From NCBI RefSeq assembly GCF_000334915.1, contig NZ_AMSF01000025.1:1-64000 (forward strand): a stretch of 64,000 nucleotides of DNA. The letters are read 5' to 3'. Shown piece by piece: positions 26,275 through 37,249 of the stretch. Source of the DNA: Dyella ginsengisoli LA-4 (GTDB lineage: Bacteria; Pseudomonadota; Gammaproteobacteria; Xanthomonadales; Rhodanobacteraceae). Under the pieces are notes generated by a model. The model did not search any database. It was not told the origin of the DNA and saw only the letters and a list, made by a program, of their open reading frames with translations. A program made the translations under genes and the position numbers. The number at the start of each line of letters is the position of its first letter. The first letter of the stretch is position 1.

Positions 26275-28143
26275 ATGTCGAAACACTTCCTGCTCCTGGG
26301 CGCCGTGCTGGCGCTGGCCCTGCAGGGCTGCACCGTCTCGCGCCTGCATGTGCGGCAGGCGCAAGCCATCGTCGCCGAGACCACGCCGCCGTCTTCCGAC
26401 TGCTCCGGGGCCGACCACTGCGCGCGACCGTCACCCGTGCTCGCGGCCGCCGAACAGGCGATGGCGCAGTCCACGCCCGACCATCCGCAGCACATCGTGA
26501 CCCTGCTTGCCGACAGCGAGGACGCGCTGGCCGCGCGCATCAACCTGATCCAGGCGGCGAAGCACTCGATCGACGTGCAGACCTACATCTGGGACCAGGA
26601 CGACGTCGGCCAGCTGGTGCTCGACCAGCTGGTGCAGGCTGCCCGGCGCGGCGTGCGCGTGCGCATCCTCGCCGACCAGTTGTTCTCGTTCGGCAACCTC
26701 GCGCTGCTGAATCGGCTGGCGCGGGTGGACAGCCACCTGAAGGTGAAGCTCTACAACCCGACCTTCCACGATGCCGAGACCGACCCGGCCGAGTTCGCCG
26801 CGGGCATCGTGTGCTGCTTCATGAAGTTCAACCAGCGCATGCACAACAAGGTGCTGCTGGTTGACGACACCGTCGGCATCACCGGCGGACGCAACTATCA
26901 GGACCGCTACTTCAACTGGGACGGCGACTTCGACTACGTCGACCGCGACGTGATGGTCGGCGGTCCTGCCGCGCGCGACATGGCGGCGAGTTTCGAGCTG
27001 TTCTGGCACCACAAGCGCTCGGTGCCGCTGACCCGGCTGCGCGACGTCAACCAGTACATCCGGCGTCATCCCGCGGCGCCCGGGTGGCCGGCGCCGACCT
27101 TCCGCCACCCGGAACGCGTGGCGCGGCTCGAGCAGGACGCACAGGATCCGCTCTGGCTGCACGCGCACCTGCTGGCACCGGCCTTCCACACCAGCCAGGT
27201 CGAGTTCTTCAGCGACCTGCCGGCCAAGACCGACGCGCCCACCCGCAGGCACGCGCTGGATTTCACCCATCACGTGATGCAACTGGTCGCCAGCGCGAAG
27301 CACGAAGTGGTGCTGCAGACGCCCTATCTGGTGATGAGCAAGCAGGCGCAGCGCATCTTCAGGACCATGCACAAGCGCCCCGACCCGCCGCGCATCCGCG
27401 TGTCGACCAATTCGCTGGCGTCCACCGATGCGTTCGCGGTCTACGCGCTGTCGTACAAGCATCGCAAGCGCTACCTGCGCGATTTCGGTTTCCAGATCCA
27501 GGAGATGAAGCCGCATGCCGAGGCCGCCGAGGAGGACTACGCCATCGCCAACGCCGACCTCCCGCCACGCCTGGCTGCCGCCACGGGCCGGCGCGAGCGC
27601 TACCCGGGCGTGGAAACGCGCGCGATGTTCGGCAGCCGCGGCAAGCGCAACCGCCCCGCGCCGCTGATCGAGCGCGGCCTGCGCTTCGGCCTGCACGCCA
27701 AGTCGATCGTGGTCGACGACAGCTTCGCGATGGTGGGCTCGCACAACTTCGATCCGCGCTCGGATCACTACAACACCGAGGCCGGCGTGATCGTGCACGA
27801 CCGCCAGTTCGCCAACGCGGTGCGCGCTTCGATCCTGCGCCTCACCGGACCGGACAACGCCTGGGTGATCGCGCCGCGGCGGGTGGACGTGCCGGTGCTC
27901 TCGCAGGTCAACCAGGCGATCGGCGACATTTCCGAGAAGCTGCCGCTGTTCGATTTCTGGCCTTACCGCTATGCGACCAGCTACGACCTCAAGCCCGGCT
28001 GCACGCCGATGGCGCCGAGCGATCCGGCGTTCTTCAGCTGCTACGAGCCGGTCGGCGACTTCCCCGGGGTCGCGCTGTCGTTCAAGCTGATCTATACGCG
28101 CCTGATCACCGCCTTCGGCGCCGGGGCGAGCGGCATCCTCTAG
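26275..28143 (+). CDS. Phospholipase-D-family lipoprotein (cardiolipin-synthase-like)
   Basis: A 622-residue protein with a lipoprotein signal peptide (lipobox ALQGC, Cys19) and two intact HKD active sites: HNKVLLVDD with His190 and HAKSIVVDD with His474. Such proteins transfer or hydrolyse phosphatidyl groups; being a lipoprotein, this one should work on the periplasmic side, unlike integral cardiolipin synthases. Length and domain order match the ClsC/YmdC-like group, but the exact reaction is inferred. It converges on the TonB-like gene with 16 bp between stops. Confidence 0.88.
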   Translation: MSKHFLLLGAVLALALQGCTVSRLHVRQAQAIVAETTPPSSDCSGADHCARPSPVLAAAEQAMAQSTPDHPQHIVTLLADSEDALAARINLIQAAKHSIDVQTYIWDQDDVGQLVLDQLVQAARRGVRVRILADQLFSFGNLALLNRLARVDSHLKVKLYNPTFHDAETDPAEFAAGIVCCFMKFNQRMHNKVLLVDDTVGITGGRNYQDRYFNWDGDFDYVDRDVMVGGPAARDMAASFELFWHHKRSVPLTRLRDVNQYIRRHPAAPGWPAPTFRHPERVARLEQDAQDPLWLHAHLLAPAFHTSQVEFFSDLPAKTDAPTRRHALDFTHHVMQLVASAKHEVVLQTPYLVMSKQAQRIFRTMHKRPDPPRIRVSTNSLASTDAFAVYALSYKHRKRYLRDFGFQIQEMKPHAEAAEEDYAIANADLPPRLAAATGRRERYPGVETRAMFGSRGKRNRPAPLIERGLRFGLHAKSIVVDDSFAMVGSHNFDPRSDHYNTEAGVIVHDRQFANAVRASILRLTGPDNAWVIAPRRVDVPVLSQVNQAIGDISEKLPLFDFWPYRYATSYDLKPGCTPMAPSDPAFFSCYEPVGDFPGVALSFKLIYTRLITAFGAGASGIL

Positions 28144-28159
28144 GTCATCGGGCGCGTGC

Positions 28160-28678
28160 TCAGGGCGAGGCGGGCGCCGTGCCGAAGTGCATCGGCAGGT
28201 CGCCGCTGAGGCCGCCGGGATGATCCGGCGGCACGGCGAATCGCCATTGCGCCACCATCGCCCGCGCATGCGCATCCAGCACCGTATCGCCGCTGGATCG
28301 GGCCACCCTGGCATCGAGCACGCGGCCGGCACCATCCACCTGCAGGTGCAGCACCACATCGCCGGCCAGGTGTCCGGCCAGGCCGGCATAGCGGGCCGAC
28401 AGCGACGGCATGCTGACCGGCACCAGTTCCGGCGGCGGCGGCGACGGCGCGGCGCCGGGACCGATCGCACGCATGCTGGCGACGCGCCGGGGCGTGCGGC
28501 GTTCGCGGTCGGCACGATAACGGGTGGCCGGTGGCGCAGTGTGCTCGGCGATGACCGGATGGTGCGGGCCGACCCAGCCGGCGGTTCGCCCGGACAACCA
28601 TTGCGTGCCGAGCACGCCCACCAGCAGCGCCAGCAGGCTGAGCAGCGAGGTCACGCGCAGGCGCGGGGTGATTCTCAC
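28160..28678 (-). CDS. TonB-like C-terminal-domain protein
   Basis: A 172-residue protein with an N-terminal membrane helix (about 10-30), a Pro/Arg-rich spacer and a C-terminal TonB-type fold (GDVVLHLQVDGAGRVLDARV, then ARAMVAQWRF). It could pass energy to an outer-membrane receptor, although no ExbB/ExbD genes are near. GTG 28678 has only a weak ribosome site. It lies 19 bp after the thiolase gene on the same strand, so it may be co-transcribed. Confidence 0.78.
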   Translation of the reverse strand: MRITPRLRVTSLLSLLALLVGVLGTQWLSGRTAGWVGPHHPVIAEHTAPPATRYRADRERRTPRRVASMRAIGPGAAPSPPPPELVPVSMPSLSARYAGLAGHLAGDVVLHLQVDGAGRVLDARVARSSGDTVLDAHARAMVAQWRFAVPPDHPGGLSGDLPMHFGTAPASP

Positions 28679-28697
28679 CGCAAACCCGCCCGGAAAG

Positions 28698-29981
28698 TCA
28701 GCGCTCGAGGATCGCCGTCACGCCCATGCCACCGGCGGTGCAGATCGAAATCAGGCCGCGGCCCGACCCCTTCTGTTCCAGCAACTTTGCCAGCGTGGCG
28801 ATGATGCGCGCGCCAGTGGCGGCGAACGGGTGACCGGTGGCCAGGCTGGAGCCGTGCACGTTGAGTTTCGCCGGATCGATGCTGCCGAGCGGCGCATCGA
28901 GACCGAGGCGCTGCTTGCAGTAATCGGCGCTCTCCCACGCGCGCAGCGTGCACAGCACCTGCGCGGCGAACGCCTCGTGGATCTCGTAGTAGTCGAAGTC
29001 CTGCAGCGTGAGTCCATGACGCGCCAGCATCCGCGGCACGGCGATCGTCGGCGCCATCAGCAGGCCCTCGCCACGGACGAAATCCACCGCCGCCACTTCG
29101 GCGTCGCGCAGCCACGCCTGCACGGTCAGCCCATGCTCGCTGGCCCATGCCTCGGTACCCAGCAGCACCGCCGCGGCGCCGTCGGACAGGCCGGTGGAGT
29201 TGCCGGCGGTGAGCGTGCCGTGGCCGGAGCTCTTGTCGAACGCCGGCTTCAGCGCGGCGAGCTTCTCCAGCGTGGAATCCGGACGCAGGAAGCCGTCGCG
29301 CTTGAGGCCACGGAACGGCACGATCAGGTCGTCGAAGAAGCCCGCGTCGTAGGCGGCGGCGAGCTTGCGGTGGCTTTCCAGCGCCAGCTCGTCCTGTGCC
29401 TGGCGCGCGATGTGCCACTCGCGTGCCATCCTCTCGCAGTGATCACCCATCGACATGCCGGTGCGCGGTTCGGCCACGCCCGGAAACGCCGGCTTGAGCT
29501 CGCCGAAGGAGAAGCCGCGGAACGCCGTCTTCAGCTTGTCCAGCGGGGTCCTGGCGCGGTTCACCGCCAGCAGCCGCTTGCGCAGGCGCTCGCCATAGAC
29601 GATCGGCACGTCGCTGGTGGTGTCCGAACCGGCAGCGATGCCCGCCTCGATCTGCCCGGCGGCGATCTTGTTGGCGACGATGATCGCGTTGTCCAGCGAA
29701 GTGCCGCAGGCGCGCGCGGTGGTGATCGCCGGCGTGGTCGGCGCCAGACCGGAGGACAGCACCGCTTCGCGCGCCAGGTTCCACTCCGAGGACAGCCGGA
29801 TCACCGAACCCAGCGCCACTTCGCCCAATTCCAGGCCATGCAGTCCGAAGCGCTCGACCAGGGCTCCCAGCACCTTCACCGACATGCCGAAATTGCCGAC
29901 CTCGGCGTACGCCGTGTTGTTGCGGCAGAAGGGAATCCGCACGCCACCGATCACGCCGACGCGCCGCTGCGAGTTGTCCAT
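28698..29981 (-). CDS. Acetyl-CoA C-acyltransferase (FadI-like thiolase)
   Basis: Thiolase of 427 residues cleaving 3-ketoacyl-CoA or joining two acetyl-CoA. The acyl-accepting Cys lies in ARACGTSLDN, the catalytic His in YEIHEAFAAQ, the second His in GHPFAATGAR and the deprotonating Cys in ICTAGGMG. The length fits FadI-type degradative thiolases, which usually sit beside fadJ; no such partner is here. ATG 29981 gives the usual start (MDNSQRRVGVIGGVRIPF). Confidence 0.9.
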   Translation of the reverse strand: MDNSQRRVGVIGGVRIPFCRNNTAYAEVGNFGMSVKVLGALVERFGLHGLELGEVALGSVIRLSSEWNLAREAVLSSGLAPTTPAITTARACGTSLDNAIIVANKIAAGQIEAGIAAGSDTTSDVPIVYGERLRKRLLAVNRARTPLDKLKTAFRGFSFGELKPAFPGVAEPRTGMSMGDHCERMAREWHIARQAQDELALESHRKLAAAYDAGFFDDLIVPFRGLKRDGFLRPDSTLEKLAALKPAFDKSSGHGTLTAGNSTGLSDGAAAVLLGTEAWASEHGLTVQAWLRDAEVAAVDFVRGEGLLMAPTIAVPRMLARHGLTLQDFDYYEIHEAFAAQVLCTLRAWESADYCKQRLGLDAPLGSIDPAKLNVHGSSLATGHPFAATGARIIATLAKLLEQKGSGRGLISICTAGGMGVTAILER

Positions 29982-30110
29982 GGTCTGAGAAACATCCGGC
30001 CGGGTATTGAGACTCCAAGGCTAACCCGCACCGGCTCCCCGGGAAAGCCCGCCGCGACGCCATCCGTGCGGCCCGGTTCAGCGCCGGCGCGGGCTGCCGG
30101 ACCCCGCTGG

Positions 30111-30116
30111 TAGAAT
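30111..30116 (+). promoter_or_regulatory. Extended -10 promoter box
   Basis: TGG-TAGAAT (30108-30116) is a good extended -10 placed about 30 bp before the TTG start at 30146. No clear -35 is seen. Confidence 0.4.
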
Positions 30117-30145
30117 GATGGGTCTTTGCCGCCCGGAAGAATCCC

Positions 30146-31276
30146 TTGGAAAGCACGCCCCTCGAGGCCCTGCCGGTGGTCCTCGCGATCGAGACCGGCG
30201 CCCCGCTCCCGCGCGCCACGCTCACCCGCGACGAAGCCGCCGAGCTGGCCGCCCATGTCGCTGCCGACCTGCAGTCGCTGGTGCCGGCCGCCACCGACGC
30301 GCGGCTGGCGCTGGCCGGTGCGTTGTTCGACCCGGTGGAGCTGCTGCGTCCCGGCTTTCCGGTATGGGCCACGCTGGATGAGCTGGCCCGGCGCGTACCG
30401 CGCGGACACCTCGAGAACGTGGTCGCCTTCGGCACCCACGAGGGCCGCATGCCGGCGCAGCCGCTGGAGCCGGAGGCCATCTATGCGGACGGTCCGATGC
30501 GGCTGCTGCCGATCACCCTGCTCGCGCCCGAGACCCTCGCCGCCACGCTGGGCGAGCAGTTGGAAGTGGAGCTGGTCGGCCGCGGCGAAGCCGGGCAGCG
30601 CACCGCGGACTGGCTGATCCGCACGCTGGGCGTGCCGCTGGAGCACGTGCGCTACCTCAGCCGCAACGACCTGCTGGCGCTGACCTGCGTGCAGTACGAG
30701 CACGTCAACCTGGCGCCGCTGTGGACCCTGCTGGAAGCCGCGTTGCTCACGCCCTACCGCGAAGAGGCCACGCTCAGCGCGCGCGGCGTGCCCCTGCGCT
30801 ACGCCGACGGCGGCGTACTGGTGCAGTCACCCGCGCAATGGCTGGCCTCGAACCGCGAAGAGGACCGTGCCCACGCATTTGCCGGCGCGATCTTCGAACT
30901 GCGGCAGTACGCCGCCCTGCTCGAGGCACACCACGTGCCGATGCGCCTGGCGCCGGTCGACGGTGTCCAGGCCGAGGCCCGGGACGGCTATCTGCTGGAG
31001 ACCCTGGCAGCGGCCGACCCGGGCTACGATGCGCCGCGCCTGGTCGCCCACGAGGCGGCCGGTCTCGGCGTGGTCGCGGTCACCGCGGCACAGCGTGGCG
31101 AAGGCGGGCTCGCCCGCGTGCTCGCCCATGGCTACCCGCTGCAGCCGCAGGCACTGGGGCCGCTGGTGACGACGCTGGCCGAGCGCTTCGGTCTGGCTCC
31201 GGACCTGCACGCGCTCGGCCGCATCCACCTGGATGGCGCCGGCCGGCTGGGTGCACCGGACACGCCGCTGCACTGA
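30146..31276 (+). CDS. Conserved protein of unknown function
   Basis: A 376-residue soluble protein without signal peptide, membrane helix or a motif I recognise. It is acidic and Leu/Ala-rich, with two regions of mixed strands and helices, near 50-150 (FPVWATLDELARRVPRGHLE) and 270-370. The start is an unusual TTG at 30146 with GGAAGA upstream and a promoter box at 30111. A PAS-GGDEF-EAL gene follows 69 bp downstream on the same strand. No function can be assigned. Confidence 0.75.
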   Translation: MESTPLEALPVVLAIETGAPLPRATLTRDEAAELAAHVAADLQSLVPAATDARLALAGALFDPVELLRPGFPVWATLDELARRVPRGHLENVVAFGTHEGRMPAQPLEPEAIYADGPMRLLPITLLAPETLAATLGEQLEVELVGRGEAGQRTADWLIRTLGVPLEHVRYLSRNDLLALTCVQYEHVNLAPLWTLLEAALLTPYREEATLSARGVPLRYADGGVLVQSPAQWLASNREEDRAHAFAGAIFELRQYAALLEAHHVPMRLAPVDGVQAEARDGYLLETLAAADPGYDAPRLVAHEAAGLGVVAVTAAQRGEGGLARVLAHGYPLQPQALGPLVTTLAERFGLAPDLHALGRIHLDGAGRLGAPDTPLH

Positions 31277-31345
31277 CACCGTGCATCCGGACGCCGGGCA
31301 GCGCATCATGCGCAGGCCTGCCACAGGCGTCGGGGAAGCTTCGGG

Positions 31346-33871
31346 GTGACAGCCAACCGCCACGATCCATCGGCCGCCGGTCACGACGACCGGTCGGGGA
31401 ATGCTGTCTCCGCGCGCGGGGACGCCGAGCGCCTGCTGTCGCGGCTGCCGGGGCTGGTCGCCTGGCTCGATCGCGATCTGTGCGTGGGTTACCTCAACGA
31501 CAAGTACCGCGCCTGGACCGGCAGCGATCCGGCCGCGGTGCTCGGGCAGCCGATCGGGGCATGGCTCGGCGCTGCCGGCGGCGAAGCGATCCGCCCGGCC
31601 CTGGAAGCGGCATTGCAGGGCGAGGCGGTCGACTTCGACGGCCATCTGTTCGACGACCCGGCCCGTCGCTACGTGCATGCCAGTCTGCGACCGGACCGAG
31701 ACGCCGACGGCACGGTGCACGGCGTGATCGCGCTGCTCACCGACACCACCGACCGCCATGCGCTGGAACAGCGCCTGCGCGAGAGCGAGCAGCGCTTCTT
31801 CGGCGCGTTCCAGCATGCGGCCATCGGCATGGCGCTGGTGCATCCGGACGGGCGATTCCTGCGCGTGAACACCGCGGTCTGCCAGATGTTCCAGTACACC
31901 GAGGAAGAGTTCCTGCAGCTGGACATCGCCTCGGTCACCCATCCCGACGACATGTCCGACGACGACGAGCTGCGCGACGAGCTGCTCGCCGGCAAGCGCG
32001 ACTCGTACCAGATGGAGAAGCGCAACATCCGCAAGGACGGCCAGGTGGTCTACCTGCAACTCAGCGTGTCGGTGGTGCGCGACGCCGCCGGCGAGCCGCT
32101 GTATTTCGTCTCGCAGGCGCAGGACATCAGCGCACGCAAACGCTTCGAGGACGAGCTGTTTCGCGAGCGGGAGCTGGCCGAGGTCACGCTGAGCTCGATC
32201 GGCGACGGCGTGATCACCACCGATCTGCAGCTGCGCATCACCTCGCTCAACCCGATCGCCGCGGCGATGACCGGCTGGCCCCGCACCCAGGCGCTGGGGC
32301 AACGGCTGGAGGACGTCTTCCAGCTGCAGGGCGATGCCGAAGGCGAGACCGTGGCCAATCCCCTGCGCGAGGCGCTGGCGCGCAACGCCATCGTCGATCT
32401 CGCCGGCAAGGCGGTGCTGCGCCACCGCAACGGCTTCGTCACGCCGGTGGAGGATTCGGCCGCACCGATCCACGACCACGCCGGCAACGTGATCGGCGGC
32501 GTGCTGGTGTTCCACGACATCAGCGAGACGCGCTCGCTGGCGCTGAAGATGATGCACCTGAGCCAGCACGATCCGCTCACCGGCCTGCCGAACCGGCAGC
32601 TGCTGCATGCGCGCATCGAGCAGGCGATCGCCAATGCGGAGCGGCGACGCCAGCGCGGCGCCGTGCTGCACCTGGACGTGGACCAGTTCAAGCGGATCAA
32701 CGAGACCTGGGGGCATGACGCCGGCGACCGCGTGCTGCAGGCACTGGCCGGCCGCCTGCGCGCGCTGCTCGGCAACGACGACGTGCTGAGCCGGCTCAGT
32801 GGCGACGAGTTCGTGGTGCTGCTGCCGCAGATCGAGGCCCCCGCCGATGCGGCGAGCATGGCCGAGCGCCTGCTCGAGGCATGCGGCGAACTGCGGGCGG
32901 AGGGGCTGGCCACGCTGGAGCTGCGCGCCAGCATCGGCGTCACCCTGTTCCCCGACGATGGCAGCGATGCCGAACTGCTGCTGCACAACGCCGACAGCGC
33001 GATGTACGAAACCAAGGTCGGCGGGCGCCACGGTTACCGGTTCTACACGCCGTCGATGCGCGAGCGCGACAGCGCGCGCCGGCGCATCGAGGATGGCCTG
33101 CACACCGCCCTCGCGCGCGACCAGCTGCGCCTGCTGTACCAGCCCAAGGTCGACGCCGTGGACGGCCGCATCGTCGGCGCCGAGGCGCTGCTGCGCTGGT
33201 CCAAGGAGGACGGCGGCTGGTGGCTGCCGGACGAGTTCATCCCGATCGCCGAGGACAGCGGACTGATCGTTCCGATCGGCGCCTGGGTGCTGCGCCAGGC
33301 GTGCCGGCAGGCCAGGGCCTGGCAACGCGAAGGCCACGGCATCCCGGTCTCGGTCAACGTGTCGCCGGTGCAGCTCGACGATCCGGGGTTCCTCGGTCAT
33401 CTCGATGCCGCGCTGGTGGAGTCCGGTCTCGATCCGCACCTGCTCGAGCTGGAGCTGACCGAGCGCGTGGTGGTTTCCGGCAGCCGGGCCACCGGCGCCC
33501 TGCTGCGGGCGATCCGCCGCCTGGGCGTACGCATTTCGCTGGACGATTTCGGCACCGGTTACTGCAGCCTGTCCTACCTCAAGCACTTCCCGGTGGACGT
33601 GCTGAAGATCGACCGCGCCTTCGTGCACGACATCATCCAGGACAGCGAGACGGCGGCGATCACCACCGGCATCATCGCGATGGCGCGCAGCCTGCACAAA
33701 GACGTGGTCGCCGAGGGCGTGGAGACGCTGGCGCAGAGCGAGTTCCTGCGCGACGCGGGCTGCCCGGTGCTGCAGGGCTACCTCTACGGCGCCCCGATGG
33801 ATGCCGCCCTGCTGGAGGCGCGGCTGCGCGAGCAGGCCCCCGGTCCGGGCGCGCCAAGCGACGACCGTTAG
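31346..33871 (+). CDS. PAS-PAS-PAS-GGDEF-EAL cyclic-di-GMP protein
   Basis: An 841-residue signalling protein without membrane helices: three PAS domains (about 28-130, 140-262, 270-385), a GGDEF domain (about 400-560) and an EAL domain (about 580-830). The GGDEF signature is SGDEF (485-489), a variant found in active cyclases, and no RxxD inhibitory site precedes it. The EAL side looks complete: EALLRW (613-618), ELELTE, DDFGTG (733-738), LKIDR and EGVETLAQ. It is therefore probably a c-di-GMP phosphodiesterase, perhaps with GTP control. GTG 31346 is the start. Confidence 0.92.
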   Translation: MTANRHDPSAAGHDDRSGNAVSARGDAERLLSRLPGLVAWLDRDLCVGYLNDKYRAWTGSDPAAVLGQPIGAWLGAAGGEAIRPALEAALQGEAVDFDGHLFDDPARRYVHASLRPDRDADGTVHGVIALLTDTTDRHALEQRLRESEQRFFGAFQHAAIGMALVHPDGRFLRVNTAVCQMFQYTEEEFLQLDIASVTHPDDMSDDDELRDELLAGKRDSYQMEKRNIRKDGQVVYLQLSVSVVRDAAGEPLYFVSQAQDISARKRFEDELFRERELAEVTLSSIGDGVITTDLQLRITSLNPIAAAMTGWPRTQALGQRLEDVFQLQGDAEGETVANPLREALARNAIVDLAGKAVLRHRNGFVTPVEDSAAPIHDHAGNVIGGVLVFHDISETRSLALKMMHLSQHDPLTGLPNRQLLHARIEQAIANAERRRQRGAVLHLDVDQFKRINETWGHDAGDRVLQALAGRLRALLGNDDVLSRLSGDEFVVLLPQIEAPADAASMAERLLEACGELRAEGLATLELRASIGVTLFPDDGSDAELLLHNADSAMYETKVGGRHGYRFYTPSMRERDSARRRIEDGLHTALARDQLRLLYQPKVDAVDGRIVGAEALLRWSKEDGGWWLPDEFIPIAEDSGLIVPIGAWVLRQACRQARAWQREGHGIPVSVNVSPVQLDDPGFLGHLDAALVESGLDPHLLELELTERVVVSGSRATGALLRAIRRLGVRISLDDFGTGYCSLSYLKHFPVDVLKIDRAFVHDIIQDSETAAITTGIIAMARSLHKDVVAEGVETLAQSEFLRDAGCPVLQGYLYGAPMDAALLEARLREQAPGPGAPSDDR

Positions 33872-35253
33872 TCGTCCCCGGCCGGCTGCAGGCCGAGCAC
33901 CACGGTCGGCCAGAGTTCCGACACGGTGGGATGGATCGGCACCGCCCAGCGCAGCGCGTCCAGCGGCTGGTCGGCGCTCATCAGGTCGAGCACGCCGTGG
34001 ATCGCCTCGTCGCCGCTCACGCCGAGGATCGCCGCGCCGAGCACATGCTTTGTCTCGGCATCGGCCACCAGCTTCATGAAGCCCTGGGTCTGGCTGCGCT
34101 CCACGGCCCGGCCGACCCGCGTCATCGGCCGCTTCGACACCAGCAGCGGTCGGCCGCTGGCGCGCGCCTGCGCCTCGGTCATTCCGACCCGGCCCAGCGG
34201 CGGGTCGATGTACAGCGCATAGCCCGGCACCCGCTGCGCCAGCGTGCGGTGCTCGCCGTCGAGCAGGTTGGCGGCGAGGATCTCGAAGTCGTTGTAGGCG
34301 GTGTGGGTGAACGCGCCGCGGCCGTTGCAGTCGCCCATCGCCCAGATCCCCGGCACGTTGGTGGCGAGGGTGTCGTCGACGGTGATGTAGCCGCGCGCGT
34401 CGGTGGCCACGCCGGCGCGGTCCAGGCCGAGGTCGTCGGTGTTCGGCCGGCGTCCCATCGCCAGCAGCACGTGGCTGGCCACCACCTCGGGCGCGCCCTC
34501 GCGGCAATCCACCTTCACCGCCACGCCGTCGGCATGCGGCGCGAAGGCGATGCACTCGGAGCCGGTGCGCACGGCGATGCCTTCCGCTTCCAGGATCTCG
34601 CGGATCGCCGCGGAGACATCCTCGTCTTCGCGGGCGATCAGCCGGTCCTGCCGCTCGATCACCGTTACCTGCGCGCCGAAGCGGCGGAACATCTGCGCGA
34701 ACTCCAGCCCGATGTAGCTGCCGCCGACCACGGCCAGATGCCGCGGCAGCGTGTCCAGCTGCAGGATCGAGGTGTTGGTGAGGAAGTCGATGTCCTGCAC
34801 GCCCGGCAGCTCCGGCACCGCCGCGCGTCCGCCGACGTTGAGGAAGATGCGCGGCGCGCGGATCGCCTGCCCGTCCACCTCCAGCGTGTCGGCAGCGACG
34901 AAGCGGGCGTGCCCGCGCAACAGGGTCAACCCGTCCATGCCGTCGAGCCAGCGCTGCAGGTTGCCGCGTGCGTCGAGGGTCACCTTGCGGGCGCGCGCCA
35001 TCACCTTGGGGAAATCGATCCCCACCGGGCCTTCCAGCACCACGCCATAGTCGGCGCTGCGCCGCGCCAGGTGCGCCACCTCGGCACTGGCCACCAGCGC
35101 CTTGGTCGGCATGCAGCCGGTGTTGACGCAGGTGCCGCCGAGCCAGTGCCGCTCGACCAGCGCCACACGCATGCCGGCGGCGGTGAGCCGGCCGGCGAGC
35201 GACGGCCCGGCCTGCCCGGCCCCGACCACGATGGCGTCATAGGCGGTGCTCAT
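33868..35253 (-). CDS. FAD-dependent pyridine nucleotide-disulfide oxidoreductase (MerA-like)
   Basis: A 461-residue flavoprotein with the FAD loop VVGAGQAGPSLAGRL, redox disulfide Cys42-Cys47 in GGTCVNTGCMPTK, the NAD loop VVGGSYIGLEF and the C-terminal dimer motif HPTVSE. It resembles mercuric-reductase-like enzymes but lacks the N-terminal metal-binding domain and the C-terminal Cys pair of MerA, so mercury is an unlikely substrate. ATG 35253 is chosen because the frame upstream is unlike the family. It overlaps the c-di-GMP gene end by 4 bp. The GNAT gene is upstream on the same strand. Confidence 0.87.
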   Translation of the reverse strand: MSTAYDAIVVGAGQAGPSLAGRLTAAGMRVALVERHWLGGTCVNTGCMPTKALVASAEVAHLARRSADYGVVLEGPVGIDFPKVMARARKVTLDARGNLQRWLDGMDGLTLLRGHARFVAADTLEVDGQAIRAPRIFLNVGGRAAVPELPGVQDIDFLTNTSILQLDTLPRHLAVVGGSYIGLEFAQMFRRFGAQVTVIERQDRLIAREDEDVSAAIREILEAEGIAVRTGSECIAFAPHADGVAVKVDCREGAPEVVASHVLLAMGRRPNTDDLGLDRAGVATDARGYITVDDTLATNVPGIWAMGDCNGRGAFTHTAYNDFEILAANLLDGEHRTLAQRVPGYALYIDPPLGRVGMTEAQARASGRPLLVSKRPMTRVGRAVERSQTQGFMKLVADAETKHVLGAAILGVSGDEAIHGVLDLMSADQPLDALRWAVPIHPTVSELWPTVVLGLQPAGDD

Positions 35254-35371
35254 CGCCGCACCGCCGGGACCGCGGGCGGAAAGAGAGAAGGAACAGCCAT
35301 GGTCGGAGGCCTCGCGCGGACGGGATCGAGCGCCCCATTCTCCGGCCTGGCCGTTTCCCCCGGGTGAAGGC

Positions 35372-35833
35372 TCAGCCGGCGGCGGCGAGCGCCTGCTCGT
35401 ACATGAAGTAGTGGCAGCGCTCCATGCCCAGGCCTGCGTAGGTGGCCTGGGCCCGCTCGTTCTCGGTTTCCACGTACAGCCGCAGGCCCACCGCCCCGGC
35501 CGCGCGGGCGCGACGCGCCACGTCGGCATACAGCGCGCGGAACACGCCGCTGCGGCGCGCGGACTCCGCCACGTACACGCTCTGGATCCACCAGAAATCG
35601 CCGCAGCGCCAGTCGCTCCACTCGTAGGTCACCATCAGGCAGCCGGCCGGTTTGCCGCCCAGTTCAGCGACGAGGTAGAAGCCGCGGCGCGGTTCGTCGA
35701 ACACCGCGGCCATGCCGCGCGTGAGCACGTCCGGGTCGAGCCGCTTGTGCTCGGTCTCCCACGCCATCGCGGCGTTCCATGCGATGAGGTTCGGCAGGTC
35801 TTCGCGTCGGGCGTCGCGGACGGTCACGGTCAT
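35372..35833 (-). CDS. GNAT-family N-acetyltransferase
   Basis: A 153-residue acetyltransferase. The fold is recognised by the N-terminal VRDARREDLPNLIAWN, the central FYLVAELGGKPAGCLMVTYEWSDW strand pair, the acetyl-CoA region SVYVAESARRSGVFRALY and the C-terminal LGMERCHYFMYE. The usual R/Q-x-x-G-x-G/A loop is weak (ARRSGV). ATG 35833 has GGAGAC upstream. The acceptor molecule is unknown. Confidence 0.88.
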   Translation of the reverse strand: MTVTVRDARREDLPNLIAWNAAMAWETEHKRLDPDVLTRGMAAVFDEPRRGFYLVAELGGKPAGCLMVTYEWSDWRCGDFWWIQSVYVAESARRSGVFRALYADVARRARAAGAVGLRLYVETENERAQATYAGLGMERCHYFMYEQALAAAG

Positions 35834-35848
35834 GCGGGTGTCTCCGGA

Positions 35849-37241
<1,393 letters not shown>

Positions 37242-37249
<8 letters not shown>

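Noticed and set aside
30827..34555. Minus-strand frame of over 1200 codons
   Set aside because: Antisense of the c-di-GMP gene and frame-shifted over the flavoprotein gene; no domain recognised.
33868..35253. Mercuric reductase
   Set aside because: Lacks the N-terminal metal-binding domain and the C-terminal vicinal Cys pair; no mer genes nearby.
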